A stretch of DNA of 64,000 nucleotides from Nocardioides seonyuensis (GCF_004683965.1 NZ_CP038436.1:682001-746000), one strand, 5' to 3'. Shown: positions 7,960-17,392, counted from the stretch's first letter. Program-made: numbers and translations. The notes: a model not told the origin generated them from the letters alone.

Positions 7960-9414
7960 ATGACCGAGGTCACCGCTGCACCCTCGGTGCGCGACCTGAT
8001 CGCTGCTTCCCCCAGGCCACCTGCCCCGCGGGTTCCGCTGGCGGACCGGGCGGGCACCGTCGCTCCGGTTGCCGCTCCGCGCCACTCCCGGGCGCGCGCT
8101 CCGCAGTGGCTGTTGCCCGCGGGAGACCTTCTCGCCGCGACGGCGGTCGTCGTGTGCCTCCAGCTGCTCCTCACGGGCATCGAGCTGGCGGGCCTGGCCT
8201 TAACGCTGGCCTGGCCAGCGCTGCTCGCCGGCGCTGGGCGCTACACCTACCGGGCCGTTCCCGAACCGCTCTCGCGACGTGCAGGACGCGTGTTTCGGGC
8301 GGGCGCCGTCCTGGGCCTGTGCTGCTGGGTGGCCTTCCCCCTCGCCGGCTCCGTCGCCGCACCCGAGGTGCTGGCCCCGACGGTCCTGGCAATGACGGGA
8401 TCCTCCCTGGGACTGTGTGTCCTTCTTCCACGGCAGGTCCGCACGCGCCTCGTCCTGGCAGGCAGCCTCGACCACGTCCAGCAGGCGACCACCGAGCTCA
8501 CCTCCGCCGGGAGGTACGACATCGTCGCCGCGTGCACGCCCCAACCCTCCTCCGGGCTCGGCAGCGTGCCGGTCCACGTCGGTGTCTCCGACGCCGTGAC
8601 GGTCGCGAACATGCACGCGGCCGACGCCGTGCTGATGCTCCCCAGCGACGAGATGCCGGCTGCCGTTCTGCGTCGCCTGCAGTGGCAGGCCGCAAGCACC
8701 GGCGTCCACGTCTACGTCGGCACCGGGCTGCTGGACGTCACCACGACGCGCATGTCCGTCGTCCAGGGAGCGGGGATGGACCTCCTGCATGTGCGGCCGG
8801 CACCCACCAGCGGCCCACGACGGTTCCTCAAGTCCGCTGTCGAACGCTCGGTCTCCCTGGTCGCCGTCGTGGCGCTGCTACCGCTCCTGATGGTCCTGGC
8901 GCTCGTGATCCGTCGCGACTCCCCCGGTCCTGCGATCTTCCGCCAGACCCGGGTGGGCTGCGACGGCAAGCCGTTCACCATGTACAAGTTCCGCACCATG
9001 GTCGCCTGCGCGGAGGACGTGCGCGAGAGCCTGGAGAGGGACAACGAGGTCGACGCCGTGCTGTTCAAGCTGCGGTCCGACCCCAGGGTCACCGCGGTGG
9101 GGGCGTGGCTGCGTCGCTACTCGGTGGACGAGCTGCCCCAGCTGTGGAACGTGGTCCGCGGCGACATGGCGCTGGTCGGCCCGCGCCCTGCGCTGCCGGC
9201 AGAGGTGGAGAACTACGACTTCGATCCTCGGCGCAGGCTCGCCGTGAGGCCCGGTCTCACCGGCCTGTGGCAGGTGTCGGGGCGCTCGGACCTGTCATGG
9301 GCGGAGTCGGTGCGACTCGACGTCCGGTACGTCGACAACTGGTCCCTCGCCCTGGACCTGGACATCCTGCGCCGCACCGTGGGAGCCGTCCTGGGCCAGC
9401 GCGGCGCCTACTGA
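7960..9414 (+). CDS. Polyprenyl glycosylphosphotransferase (WbaP/ExoY-type initiating sugar transferase)
   Basis: This 484-residue membrane enzyme transfers a sugar-1-phosphate from a nucleotide sugar to undecaprenyl phosphate, the first committed step of exopolysaccharide assembly. The N-terminal part has several hydrophobic segments (about 50-160) and a Rossmann-like region (about 165-270). The C-terminal catalytic domain (about 285-484) starts with a membrane helix. It carries the family motifs SPGPAIFRQTRVG, FTMYKFRTM, LRRYSVDELPQLWNV, GDMALVGPRP and the late RPGLTGLWQVSGRS. The start at 7960 follows AGAGGGGG. The sugar substrate cannot be read from sequence. It probably starts the polymer built by the glycosyltransferases at 22-33 kb and 43-45 kb (inference). 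Confidence 0.93.
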   Translation: MTEVTAAPSVRDLIAASPRPPAPRVPLADRAGTVAPVAAPRHSRARAPQWLLPAGDLLAATAVVVCLQLLLTGIELAGLALTLAWPALLAGAGRYTYRAVPEPLSRRAGRVFRAGAVLGLCCWVAFPLAGSVAAPEVLAPTVLAMTGSSLGLCVLLPRQVRTRLVLAGSLDHVQQATTELTSAGRYDIVAACTPQPSSGLGSVPVHVGVSDAVTVANMHAADAVLMLPSDEMPAAVLRRLQWQAASTGVHVYVGTGLLDVTTTRMSVVQGAGMDLLHVRPAPTSGPRRFLKSAVERSVSLVAVVALLPLLMVLALVIRRDSPGPAIFRQTRVGCDGKPFTMYKFRTMVACAEDVRESLERDNEVDAVLFKLRSDPRVTAVGAWLRRYSVDELPQLWNVVRGDMALVGPRPALPAEVENYDFDPRRRLAVRPGLTGLWQVSGRSDLSWAESVRLDVRYVDNWSLALDLDILRRTVGAVLGQRGAY

Positions 9415-9496
9415 TCTTCCTCGCCGTTCCGGTATCGACGGAGTCGCTCTTGGATAGGTTGTCCCGCATGCCACCCACCGTCGTCGGTGCCTGACC

Positions 9497-11395
9497 GTGT
9501 CGGCCGATCCACGCGACCCGGTGGCCCTCCGCGCGGCGGCCCGTTCCCAGCCCAAGTCGCTGGGACGCCTCACGCGACTCATCGGGACGAGCCTGGCGAT
9601 GGTGTGGTCCTCAGGCCGCAGGCCGTTCGTGATCCTGGTCGTGCTCCAGGCCCTGTCGGCCGTGGCCCTGGGCCTGCAGGTGCTCGCTGTGCAGTGGGTG
9701 CTGTCCGCCGTCCTGGCTGCCGACGAACGCGCCGACTTCGAAGGCGCCGTCGCACCGGTGCTGCTGCTGGCAGGGCTGACTGCATTCACGGCCGTTGCCG
9801 GTGCGCTCCAGGGGCAGCTCCAGCGTTTTCTCGGTGAGCTGGTGGCACGGAGGATGTGGACACGCGTGCTCCGGGTGGCCACCGGTGTCGACCTGGCCCA
9901 CTTCGAGTCGCCAGAGTTCTACGACCACCTCAACCGCGTCCAGACCAACGCGGTCACGCGGCCCTACCAGGTGACACAGGGCCTGTTGTCGATGGCTGGT
10001 GCAGCCGTGGCGAGCGTCGGGCTCGGCCTGGCACTGGCCAGCGTCTCCCCCGTCCTGCTCGCCCTCGTCGTCGTCGGCGGGATCCCGCTGCTGGTCACAA
10101 GCAGGCGAGAGTCGCGGCTCGAGTTCGACTTCTCTGTCGGTCAGACGCCGGTCCTGAGGCAGCGCTCCTACCTCGCGCTGCTCCAGACCGGTCGCGAGGA
10201 GGCGAAGGAGGTCCGCGCCTTCGGCCTGGGCGAGTGGCTCCGCTCGAGGTTCGACGCGATCTACGACAGCTACCTGCACGCACTGCGACGCCATGCCGTG
10301 CGACGTACGATCCTCAGCGTCCTCGGCCAGCTCGGCTCAGCGCTCGTCCTGGGCGGCACCCTGCTGTTCCTGGTGTGGCTGATCTCTCGCGGGGCGATCG
10401 GCGTGGCCGGAGCCGGTGCCGCCATCATCGCGATCCGGATGCTGGCCAGCCAGGTCCAAGGGCTGTTCCGAGGAGTGCAGCAGATCTTCGAGTCCGGACT
10501 CTTCCTGGACGACCTCGACGCGTTCCTCGACCTCGGCGTGCCCGCTCTCGAGCAGACTCGGGGGTCGGAGGCTCCCACGTCCTTCGACACCATCCGCGTC
10601 GAGGACGTGCGCTTCGCCTACCCGGGGTCGACCGCGGAGGCGCTGTGTGGGGTGGACCTCGAGCTTCGCGCGGGTGAGATCGTCGCCCTGGTGGGCGAGA
10701 ACGGCTCTGGCAAGACCACGTTGGCCAAGCTGCTCGCCGGCCTCTACCAACCCGCCGCGGGACGGATCACGTGGGACGGCGCGGACATCTCCGGCTTCCG
10801 TCCCGCCAGCTTGCGCGACCAGGTCAGCGTGACCTTCCAGGACTTCGTCCGCTACGCGTTCACCGGCACGGAGAACATCGCCGTCGGACGCGTCGAGCTG
10901 CCCGCCTCTCCTGAGCGCGTGCGGGCCTCGGCCCGGGCCGCAGGTGCGGAGAGCGTGCTCGACGCCTTGCCCGAAGGCTTCGAGACCCTCCTCTCGCGCT
11001 TGTTCGTGGGCGGGATCGACCTCTCCGGAGGTCAGTGGCAGCGAGTCGCCCTGGCGCGGTCGTTCTTCCGTGACGCACCTCTCGTGATCCTGGACGAGCC
11101 CAGCTCCGCGCTCGACCCGCGAGCCGAGCACGCGCTGTTCAGCACGCTGCGCGAGGTGCTGGACGGGCGCACCGCGCTGTTCATCTCACACCGGTTCTCC
11201 ACCGTCCGCGGTGCCGACCGGATCATCGTCCTCGACTCGGGGACCGTGGCCGAGCAGGGGACGCACGCTGAGCTGGTGGCTGCAGACGGGCTCTATGCCG
11301 ACCTCTACAAGCTGCAGTCCCACACCGACATCGCGGGTGCGGGCGCCGGCGCGGGTGCAGTCACCGGCACGACCGGCAATCCCGCCGACGGCTGA
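9497..11395 (+). CDS. ABC exporter, fused membrane and ATPase domains
   Basis: This 632-residue type IV (HlyB/MsbA-like) half-transporter has six membrane segments in about residues 30-340. The ATPase domain holds Walker A GENGSGKTT (about 399), the Q-loop TFQDF, signature LSGGQWQ, Walker B VILDEPSSALD and switch His ISHR. The tail is a short Gly/Ala repeat (GAGAGAGA). It has no N-terminal peptidase domain. It starts at GTG 9497, 82 bp after the sugar transferase, and converges with the NadE-like end of the lasso operon. Exporters of this architecture serve as the lasso peptide D protein in other loci, so it is one of two export candidates here. The other is at 26473-28284. Confidence 0.9.
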   Translation: MSADPRDPVALRAAARSQPKSLGRLTRLIGTSLAMVWSSGRRPFVILVVLQALSAVALGLQVLAVQWVLSAVLAADERADFEGAVAPVLLLAGLTAFTAVAGALQGQLQRFLGELVARRMWTRVLRVATGVDLAHFESPEFYDHLNRVQTNAVTRPYQVTQGLLSMAGAAVASVGLGLALASVSPVLLALVVVGGIPLLVTSRRESRLEFDFSVGQTPVLRQRSYLALLQTGREEAKEVRAFGLGEWLRSRFDAIYDSYLHALRRHAVRRTILSVLGQLGSALVLGGTLLFLVWLISRGAIGVAGAGAAIIAIRMLASQVQGLFRGVQQIFESGLFLDDLDAFLDLGVPALEQTRGSEAPTSFDTIRVEDVRFAYPGSTAEALCGVDLELRAGEIVALVGENGSGKTTLAKLLAGLYQPAAGRITWDGADISGFRPASLRDQVSVTFQDFVRYAFTGTENIAVGRVELPASPERVRASARAAGAESVLDALPEGFETLLSRLFVGGIDLSGGQWQRVALARSFFRDAPLVILDEPSSALDPRAEHALFSTLREVLDGRTALFISHRFSTVRGADRIIVLDSGTVAEQGTHAELVAADGLYADLYKLQSHTDIAGAGAGAGAVTGTTGNPADG

Positions 11396-11446
11396 CACCA
11401 GCCCCGGCCCGACGAACCGGCCAGCGGAGAGCCGCGACGGAACGCG

Positions 11447-12436
11447 TCAGTGGTGTCCCACCTCGTCCACCGGCACTGCCAGTACCGGGGGCTCGTGCAG
11501 GTAGGCCGTGGTGCGGCGCTTCTGCTCGATGTCGCGGTAGACGCGCTCCACCTGTTCGGTGGTGAGCCCCGTTGCCTCGGCGACGGCTTCGATCGGCACG
11601 TCGTTGTTGAGCGCGTAGAGGCAGAGGTCCATGCGGTCGTAGGGCAGGGAGAAGTAGAACTCCTCCTGCGACTGCGGCAACGAGTAGGTGTCGGTCGTCG
11701 ACGGGCGCTCCTGGATCTCGCGAGGAACCCCGAGGTGGGCCGCGAGCGCGTAGACCTGCGTCTTGTAGAGGTGGGCGATCGGCTTGACGTCGGCCGAGCC
11801 GTCGCCGAGCTTGACGAAGAACCCCTGGTCGTACTCCAGCCGGTTGGGCGTGCCCGTGGCGATGTAGTTGAGCCGGTCCGCGTGGAAGTACTCAAGCATC
11901 TTGCGCGTGCGCTGCTTGAAGTTGGTCGCGGCGACGATCTGCAGGTAGGCGTCGACGGTCAACCGGTGGGTGCTCTGGGTGCCGTCCGGCGACTCCACCA
12001 CGACCGAGTAGAGGCGAAGCGAGTCGGAGTCGACCACGCTGGGCAGCACGATCTTGGACTTGTGGTCCGGTCCGTAGTCGGGGACCACACGACGGATGGC
12101 CTCGTCGCGTCGGCGGTAGCAACCGGCGGCGTCGAGGATGGGTGAGATGTCCTCCAGCACCGAGTCGATGCCCAGGGAGTCGGTGAGGCTCCGGCTGAAG
12201 CCCAGCGTCTCGTCGGAGGATTCCGACTCCGGCATGTGCAGGCCGAACACGCGCTCCGGGCCGATGGCGCGCACGCAGAGCGCCGCGACGACGCTCGAGT
12301 CGATTCCACCCGACACCGCCACCACGGCACCCTTGCGCTTGTTGCGCATCAGGTAGGTGCGGATCATCTCGCTGATGCGAGCGACCTCGGCCTCCTCGTC
12401 GAATGCGAAGACGCCCGGTCCGAAGGCTACCGACAT
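11447..12436 (-). CDS. nadE: NAD synthetase-like ATP-pyrophosphatase (NadE family)
   Basis: This 329-residue enzyme has the N-type PP-loop VAVSGGIDSSVVAALC (about 40-55) and the NadE core GTPNRLEYDQGFFVKLGDGS and PIAHLYKTQVYALA. These enzymes adenylate a carboxylate and amidate it with ammonia. There is no N-terminal nitrilase domain, so it would take free ammonia or ammonia from a partner glutaminase. AsnB directly upstream is a plausible partner. The start at 12436 overlaps the asnB 3' end by 10 nt. Its place as last gene of the lasso/carrier operon suggests a paralogue used in secondary metabolism and not the housekeeping NAD synthase. That is inference, because no second copy can be seen in the window. 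Confidence 0.82.
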   Translation of the reverse strand: MSVAFGPGVFAFDEEAEVARISEMIRTYLMRNKRKGAVVAVSGGIDSSVVAALCVRAIGPERVFGLHMPESESSDETLGFSRSLTDSLGIDSVLEDISPILDAAGCYRRRDEAIRRVVPDYGPDHKSKIVLPSVVDSDSLRLYSVVVESPDGTQSTHRLTVDAYLQIVAATNFKQRTRKMLEYFHADRLNYIATGTPNRLEYDQGFFVKLGDGSADVKPIAHLYKTQVYALAAHLGVPREIQERPSTTDTYSLPQSQEEFYFSLPYDRMDLCLYALNNDVPIEAVAEATGLTTEQVERVYRDIEQKRRTTAYLHEPPVLAVPVDEVGHH

Positions 12437-14442
12437 GCTGTTCTCCTCTGGGTTTCTAGCTGGTCGAAGGTGGTCATGGGTCGTGGCGGGTCGGCCGGGG
12501 CCCCGATGCGCTCCGGGCCAGCGGCCCGGTCGCCCAGGAACTGCTGGTGGAGCAGCTGGACCGAAAGCACGGCGCACAGGCGCATGCCATCGGTGTTGGA
12601 GAGGGCCCTGCCGCGTGAGCGCCGCGCCTTCTCGAGGAGGGACTGGACCACCACCGGGGTGAAGACGCCCGCTGCCTCGACGGCCTCCGGGGACGTGGCC
12701 TCAGCGACCCAGCTCGGAGCCCCGGCACCCACGAACCCCGCCGCGTCAGGGGCTCGGTAGGGCTGCTTGGGCCGGGCGACGATCTCGGGCGGGAGCATGT
12801 CGCGGAAGGCGCGCTTGAGAAGGTGCTTCTCGTCCAGCCCCAGGATCTTCTGGCGCGCCGGGAGCTGGCCCGCGAACTCGACCACGTTGGCGTCGAGGAA
12901 GGGAAACCGTCCCTCGATGGAGTTCGCCATCAGCATCCGGTCCCCCTGGGACGCCAGGATGTATCCCGGCAGCAGCGTGGTCATCTCGAGCCACTGTGCG
13001 CGTGAGAGACCGTCCCACCCTGCGGCCTCCGCCGGCATCCTGTCCAGCAGCCTGGCAGCGGCGTCGGACGACTCCGCTCTCCATGCCGGGCGCAGCATCG
13101 CCTTCAGCGCCGCGGTGCTGTCCCAGCGGGGTCGGTGCGAGAGGGCCGGATCGGTCGCGTCGAGGTTCCGCCCGAAGAAGCTCCGCGCGAACGCCGGGGC
13201 CTGGTTGGGGTTGCGGTCAAGCCATGGATAGAGCAGCTCGACCGCACGGGCCCGGACCGGGGACGAAGGATCTCTCGACCAGAACTCCCTGACCTTCGCC
13301 TCCCGGAAGATGTCGTAGCCGGCCAGCACCTCGTCGGAGCCCTCGCCGGTGACCACCACCTTGAAGCCGGACTCGCGAACCAGGCCGGACAGCAGGTACA
13401 TCGGGGCCGGGGCCGTCCGCAGGAGCGGGGTCTCGGCATGCCGGACCACATCGGGGAACACCTCCCCGATGTCGCGAGGAGACACGACGATGTCGCGGTG
13501 GGTCGTGCCCAGGCGGCGGGTCATCAGTGCCTGGTGCCCACCCTCGTCGTACTCGGCGTCGGCGAACCGCAGGGAGAACGTGTGCAGGTCCGCATCGGTG
13601 AAGTCGCGGATGATGCCGGCGGTGACTGCTGAGTCGATGCCGCCCGAGAGGTAGGCCCCGACAGGGAAGTCGCTGCGCTCGAAACGAAGCCGGGTGGCCT
13701 CGATCAGGCGCTCGCGCAGACCGGCGGCGTTCTCGTCGAGGTCGGCGCCCCGACCGGCTCCACGCTCGGGGAAGGAGGGCTGCCAGAAGGGGCGGGCCTC
13801 GTCCACGAGCCCGTCCCGGACGACCATGAACGTCCCCGGCACGAGCTGCTCGACGCCGGCGAAGACCGTGCGCGGCGCGACGGTCGACCAGAAGGTGAAC
13901 ACCTCGTCCAGTCCCACCGGGTCGAACGAGCGAGTGACTCCCGGGTGGGCGAACAGCGCCTTGACCTCGGAGGCGAAGACCAGGTCACGACCCACCCTCG
14001 TGAAGTAGAGCGGGCGCACCCCGAGCCTGTCGCGGGACAGCACCAGCTCAGAGGTACGACGGTCCCAGATCGCGAGCGCCCACTGCCCGTTGAAGCGCTC
14101 GAAGCAGTCGGGCCCCCACTCCTCCCACGCGTGCACGATGACCTCGGTGTCGCTGCGGGTACGGAAGTCGTGACCACGGTCGACCAGCTGTGCACGCAGC
14201 TCGACGTAGTTGAAGATCTCGCCGTTGAACGTGACCCAGACGTCCTCGCGCTCGCCGCACATGGGCTGCACGCCGAGGTTGGGGTCGATGATCGCGAGCC
14301 GGGTGTGACCCAGTGCCACCTCGGAGTCACGGTAGTAGCCGCTGCCGTCAGGACCTCGGTGACTCAGTGCAGTCATCATCTGCTGGAGCAGGTCGGTGTC
14401 CGGGCGTCCGGACGGGCTGTGGATGCCTGCGATGCCGCACAT
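12427..14442 (-). CDS. asnB: Asparagine synthase (glutamine-hydrolysing), full two-domain AsnB
   Basis: This 671-residue protein begins MCGIAGIHSPSG, so Cys2 is the N-terminal nucleophile of a class II glutamine amidotransferase. The glutaminase domain (about 1-200) includes HRGPDGSGY, HTRLAIIDP and FNGEIFNYVELR. The synthetase domain (about 240-600) has the PP-loop AYLSGGIDSAVTAGII and VVVTGEGSDEVLAGYD. It adenylates a carboxylate and amidates it with glutamine-derived ammonia. It is distinct from the cyclase at 16134, which lacks the glutaminase half. The start codon overlaps the upstream stop as TGATG. Its position between the ACP-like gene and the NadE-like gene suggests a dedicated amidation role in the same pathway. 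Plain asparagine synthesis is the alternative. Confidence 0.88.
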   Translation of the reverse strand: MCGIAGIHSPSGRPDTDLLQQMMTALSHRGPDGSGYYRDSEVALGHTRLAIIDPNLGVQPMCGEREDVWVTFNGEIFNYVELRAQLVDRGHDFRTRSDTEVIVHAWEEWGPDCFERFNGQWALAIWDRRTSELVLSRDRLGVRPLYFTRVGRDLVFASEVKALFAHPGVTRSFDPVGLDEVFTFWSTVAPRTVFAGVEQLVPGTFMVVRDGLVDEARPFWQPSFPERGAGRGADLDENAAGLRERLIEATRLRFERSDFPVGAYLSGGIDSAVTAGIIRDFTDADLHTFSLRFADAEYDEGGHQALMTRRLGTTHRDIVVSPRDIGEVFPDVVRHAETPLLRTAPAPMYLLSGLVRESGFKVVVTGEGSDEVLAGYDIFREAKVREFWSRDPSSPVRARAVELLYPWLDRNPNQAPAFARSFFGRNLDATDPALSHRPRWDSTAALKAMLRPAWRAESSDAAARLLDRMPAEAAGWDGLSRAQWLEMTTLLPGYILASQGDRMLMANSIEGRFPFLDANVVEFAGQLPARQKILGLDEKHLLKRAFRDMLPPEIVARPKQPYRAPDAAGFVGAGAPSWVAEATSPEAVEAAGVFTPVVVQSLLEKARRSRGRALSNTDGMRLCAVLSVQLLHQQFLGDRAAGPERIGAPADPPRPMTTFDQLETQRRTACR

Positions 14443-14660
14443 CAGCTCTCGCCTCTCAGCTCACGCACGGTCCGCTCGAGGGCGACGGACGGCACGAGGT
14501 GGTCGCGGTCGAGTCGGTCGGCGGGGACGACGCACCCCAGCGACTCCTCCAGGTGGATGGCGATCGCGATCGCCGTCAGCTCACCGTCGTCGGTGTCGAC
14601 CGGGATGGCGGCGCACTCGCGGAGCAGCTGCTCGCTCAGGGTCATGTCCTCGTGGGTCAT
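14442..14660 (-). CDS. Acyl-carrier-protein-like small protein lacking the phosphopantetheine serine
   Basis: This 72-residue acidic protein aligns with the second half of an acyl carrier protein. The segment GELTAIAIAIHLEESLG matches helix II of ACPs (usual form DSLxxVELxxxLEExFG), followed by VVPADRLDRDHL and a last helix ALERTVREL. Where ACPs have the modified Ser of the DSL motif, this protein has Glu (DGEL), so it probably cannot carry phosphopantetheine. It may be a docking or regulatory scaffold (inference). The start overlaps the kinase stop as ATGA and the stop overlaps the asnB start. The ACP assignment rests on pattern only and should be tested by structure prediction. Confidence 0.55.
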   Translation of the reverse strand: MTHEDMTLSEQLLRECAAIPVDTDDGELTAIAIAIHLEESLGCVVPADRLDRDHLVPSVALERTVRELRGES

Positions 14661-15700
14661 CGCATCTCCACGTCCTGGGGCGCGTCCATCGCCCCGCCCG
14701 TCGTTGCGCGCTCACCGATCTCCTCGTCCAGGGCTGCGAGCAGGGTCTCGGACAGGTTGTCCTGGAACGGCGGGCCCCACGGGACGTCGGCGAGGAAGAC
14801 CGGCACCCGCTCGGCGAGGTCGGTCATCTGCTCGAACTGGCGGGCAAGCAGGCGCGAGTCACGGATCCCGAGGATCCGCGGGAAGCTGAGCAGGCTCAAC
14901 GCCGCCGCGGCCGTGTGGAGCCGGGTGAGGCTCAGCTCCGGGCTGGCGCGTCGCGGCCTGGGGATGAACAGGGCTGCCAGAGGGAGTCCTTCGTCGGTGC
15001 ACACCGGCACGCTCAGAGCTCGCCGGTCGTCGGCTGTCGACCGGTGCGAGCCGCCCTCCGCGAACTGGTCCGCGAGCCCCGACGCGGCTGCTCGCAGCCT
15101 CAGCTCGGTGGCACCGAGGGCGCAGCGGTCGACGCCATCCTCGTCCCGCGTCACCCTCAGGACGTCGTCCGTGATGAGCAGACCGCCGTCACGGCACATC
15201 AAGGTCGCCATGGTCGACTTGCCCATCCCCGACGATCCCACGAAAGCGATCGCCCGCCCACCGATGTCGACGGCGCTTGCGTGGAGCACCACCTCGTCGC
15301 GCAGCAGGAGCAGGTAGGACAGGACGGTCCCACCCACGAGCACACCGCCCATCGTCTCGGGGACACCCTCGACCATGTGCACGGTGACGTGCTCGGCGCG
15401 GCTGTCGATCGTGACGTCGCACGTCGACTCGAACCGGAGCAGGTGGCTGGCATCGGGACGGCGCACGAAGCTGGCCACCAGCCCCGAGTCGGTGGACCAC
15501 TGGGCCATGAGGTCCCCCGGGGGCACCGTCGTCGAGGCGGACACAGTCTCCCCGAGGCAGACGTGCACGTCGACGCCACTGGTTGCCTTCTCCCGACGAG
15601 CATGTAGGTCCAGCTCCGATGCGATGTCGAGCCCGTAGAGCCTGCACAACTGCTCTCCCCCGGTCCGGCCCGGCTGCGCGGACGTGCCGTGGGGAGTCAT
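14657..15700 (-). CDS. HPr kinase-like protein of the lasso-peptide kinase type
   Basis: This 347-residue protein has a variable N-terminal half (about 1-130) and a C-terminal HPr-kinase-like domain. The domain carries VVLHASAVDIGGRAIAFVGS leading into the P-loop GSSGMGKST (about 155-163), and LLITDDVLRV, whose Asp pair is conserved in this family. In paeninodin-type lasso loci, related kinases phosphorylate the C-terminal serine of the precursor. The precursor here does end in Ser (residue 60). The start at 15700 overlaps the B2 stop at 15697 as ATGA, and the stop overlaps the next start, so coupling to the lasso genes is tight. The reaction here is inferred from family and context. Confidence 0.8.
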   Translation of the reverse strand: MTPHGTSAQPGRTGGEQLCRLYGLDIASELDLHARREKATSGVDVHVCLGETVSASTTVPPGDLMAQWSTDSGLVASFVRRPDASHLLRFESTCDVTIDSRAEHVTVHMVEGVPETMGGVLVGGTVLSYLLLLRDEVVLHASAVDIGGRAIAFVGSSGMGKSTMATLMCRDGGLLITDDVLRVTRDEDGVDRCALGATELRLRAAASGLADQFAEGGSHRSTADDRRALSVPVCTDEGLPLAALFIPRPRRASPELSLTRLHTAAAALSLLSFPRILGIRDSRLLARQFEQMTDLAERVPVFLADVPWGPPFQDNLSETLLAALDEEIGERATTGGAMDAPQDVEMR

Positions 15701-16137
15701 GCCCGCACGCTCTCGACGGGCGCGAAGTCGACGGACGCGGGGTCGAGGCTCAGCCCACCGATCTCGAGCCAGGCATGCGCCTTGAACTCCCCGTCGTGCT
15801 TGGCCACGCCGATGCGCAGGACCGGGTCCAGTCGACGCACCAGGCACCCGCCGACGAGGGCCAGCCTCAAGCAGCTGTCGCCGAACGGCCAGTAGCGCAG
15901 CGCCCTCCGAGTTGCCCTGAGCCGGCGACGAGCCCAGCGGGGCACGATGACCGGCGCGGTGACCTCGATGTCGCGCTGTGGGTCGATGTCCAGCGGGACG
16001 CCGAGCAGTCGGGAGAGACGGGGCAGCCGGAGCGTGTGGAGCCCGACCTCGACCACCGCGGCGAGCAGGAACGCGACGGCGGTCCGACCGAGGTCGGACA
16101 CACCGACTCCGTGCACGGACAGACGAGGGCCGCTCAT
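15697..16137 (-). CDS. Lasso peptide biosynthesis B2 protein (leader peptidase)
   Basis: This 146-residue transglutaminase-fold protease removes the leader peptide from the precursor. The catalytic Cys lies in GDSCLRLALVGGCLVRR, His in FKAHAWLEIGG and Asp in LSLDPASVDF, which is the lasso B2 layout. The N-terminal part is arginine-rich with a hydrophobic helix (about 10-40). It relies on a separate RRE protein (B1), which is present at 17713-17964, so this is a split-B system as usual in actinobacteria. The ATG at 16137 overlaps the cyclase stop at 16134. The upstream in-frame codons would only add sequence inside the cyclase gene. Confidence 0.88.
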   Translation of the reverse strand: MSGPRLSVHGVGVSDLGRTAVAFLLAAVVEVGLHTLRLPRLSRLLGVPLDIDPQRDIEVTAPVIVPRWARRRLRATRRALRYWPFGDSCLRLALVGGCLVRRLDPVLRIGVAKHDGEFKAHAWLEIGGLSLDPASVDFAPVESVRA

Positions 16138-17333
16138 CGGCCCAGCCCCTGGTGCTGGGGTGTCGTCGAGGCGAGCCACGCAGCCTGCAGGAGGGGTGTG
16201 GATATCGCGGAGGGGAACGGCGAGAGCCACTCGGCGCGGAGGACCGCCGGGTCGACAAGTTCAGGGTCGAGGCCGCTGCCGTCCCAGGACTCTGCGAAGG
16301 CTCGGGTCTCCTCGCCCATGAAAGCTCTGTTGAAGTAGGCCTTGCCGCGCCGCGCGAGGATCGCGTCCGGCAGCAGGTCGCCGAAGATCGCGCGCATGGC
16401 GTCGGTGCGCGAGGCAAAGCCCCACCTGCCAGCAGCCGCGGCGAGCGCGTGGACGAATCCCGGGTCGAGGAGGGGCTCGTGCAGGGCGAGTCCGTGCTCG
16501 GCTGCGATGGTCGTGTAGTTGTGCGAGGCCATCGCTGCGGCGCGACGGGTCAGCAACCACCGCAACGACTCCGAGGTCGAGAGTGGCTCGCTGGCGAGGT
16601 CGGCGGCCAGCAACCGGTGGTGGCGAGCGCGTGCCGCTGGACGCAGCCACGGCTGCATCTCGGCCCCGTCCAGCCGCACGCGACCACGCCACCGTCGGAG
16701 GGGCTCGGGCGACAACGTCGAGAGGGCCGAACGCAGGTCACTCGCACCGACCCGAGCTGTCGAGCGTCGCCACAGACGGCTGACCTGCGCGCCGCGACGG
16801 CGTCCCAGCACCTCGTCGCCACCCTCCCCGGTGAGTAGGGTGCCGGACTGGCCGATCCGGTCGAGGACGGTGGCCTTGACGTGGAGCGCGGCCGGCCAGA
16901 TGAGGCCGCGACGGCGCAGGGACGCCTGGGCCTCGCCGCCGAGGAAGTCGTTGCCCTGGGGGAACTCGAGTCGCAGCCAGTCGCGCAGTCCGAGGTGGGA
17001 CAGGACCAGCTCCTGCCACTCGGACTCGTCGGACTCCGGGATTCCGGGGTAGAGCTCGGTCACCGGCACCGGGTCCGGGAGGCCGTGGCGGCGCGCCACG
17101 TCGGTGGCGACCGCGAGCACGGCGGAGGAGTCGCGACCACCCGAGAAGGCCACGAAGCAAGGAGCGAGGGTGAGCGCAGGGATGATGGCAGCCTCGAACG
17201 CTGCACGCGGGCCTGGAGTCTCCACAGGCTCGGGGCCGGGCGGGGGGATTCGCCCGTGGACCCAGCTCGAGGCGATCTCGAACGGCGTGGGACGCCAGAA
17301 GCCGGCGTCTCCGGAACGCGTCGTCATGTCCAC
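16134..17333 (-). CDS. Lasso cyclase C, asparagine-synthetase-like macrolactam synthetase
   Basis: This protein has 399 residues, shorter than AsnB because it lacks a glutaminase domain with Cys2. The synthetase domain has the PP-loop CFVAFSGGRDSSAVLAVA (about 58-75), LLTGEGGDEVLGRR (about 165) and a C-terminal part GKAYFNRAF typical of lasso C proteins. It adenylates the Asp/Glu side chain of the core and closes the ring on the core N-terminus. The reading frame can start at GTG 17333 or at the ATG at 17327 (MTTRSG); the second is at least as likely. A stable hairpin separates it from the precursor gene, and its stop overlaps the B2 start. Confidence 0.87.
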   Translation of the reverse strand: MDMTTRSGDAGFWRPTPFEIASSWVHGRIPPPGPEPVETPGPRAAFEAAIIPALTLAPCFVAFSGGRDSSAVLAVATDVARRHGLPDPVPVTELYPGIPESDESEWQELVLSHLGLRDWLRLEFPQGNDFLGGEAQASLRRRGLIWPAALHVKATVLDRIGQSGTLLTGEGGDEVLGRRRGAQVSRLWRRSTARVGASDLRSALSTLSPEPLRRWRGRVRLDGAEMQPWLRPAARARHHRLLAADLASEPLSTSESLRWLLTRRAAAMASHNYTTIAAEHGLALHEPLLDPGFVHALAAAAGRWGFASRTDAMRAIFGDLLPDAILARRGKAYFNRAFMGEETRAFAESWDGSGLDPELVDPAVLRAEWLSPFPSAISTPLLQAAWLASTTPQHQGLGR

Positions 17334-17392
17334 TGGACTCGGTGGCTCAGCGGCACGTCACGCGGCGCTGCGGCGCACGACGAGCGGGCCGA

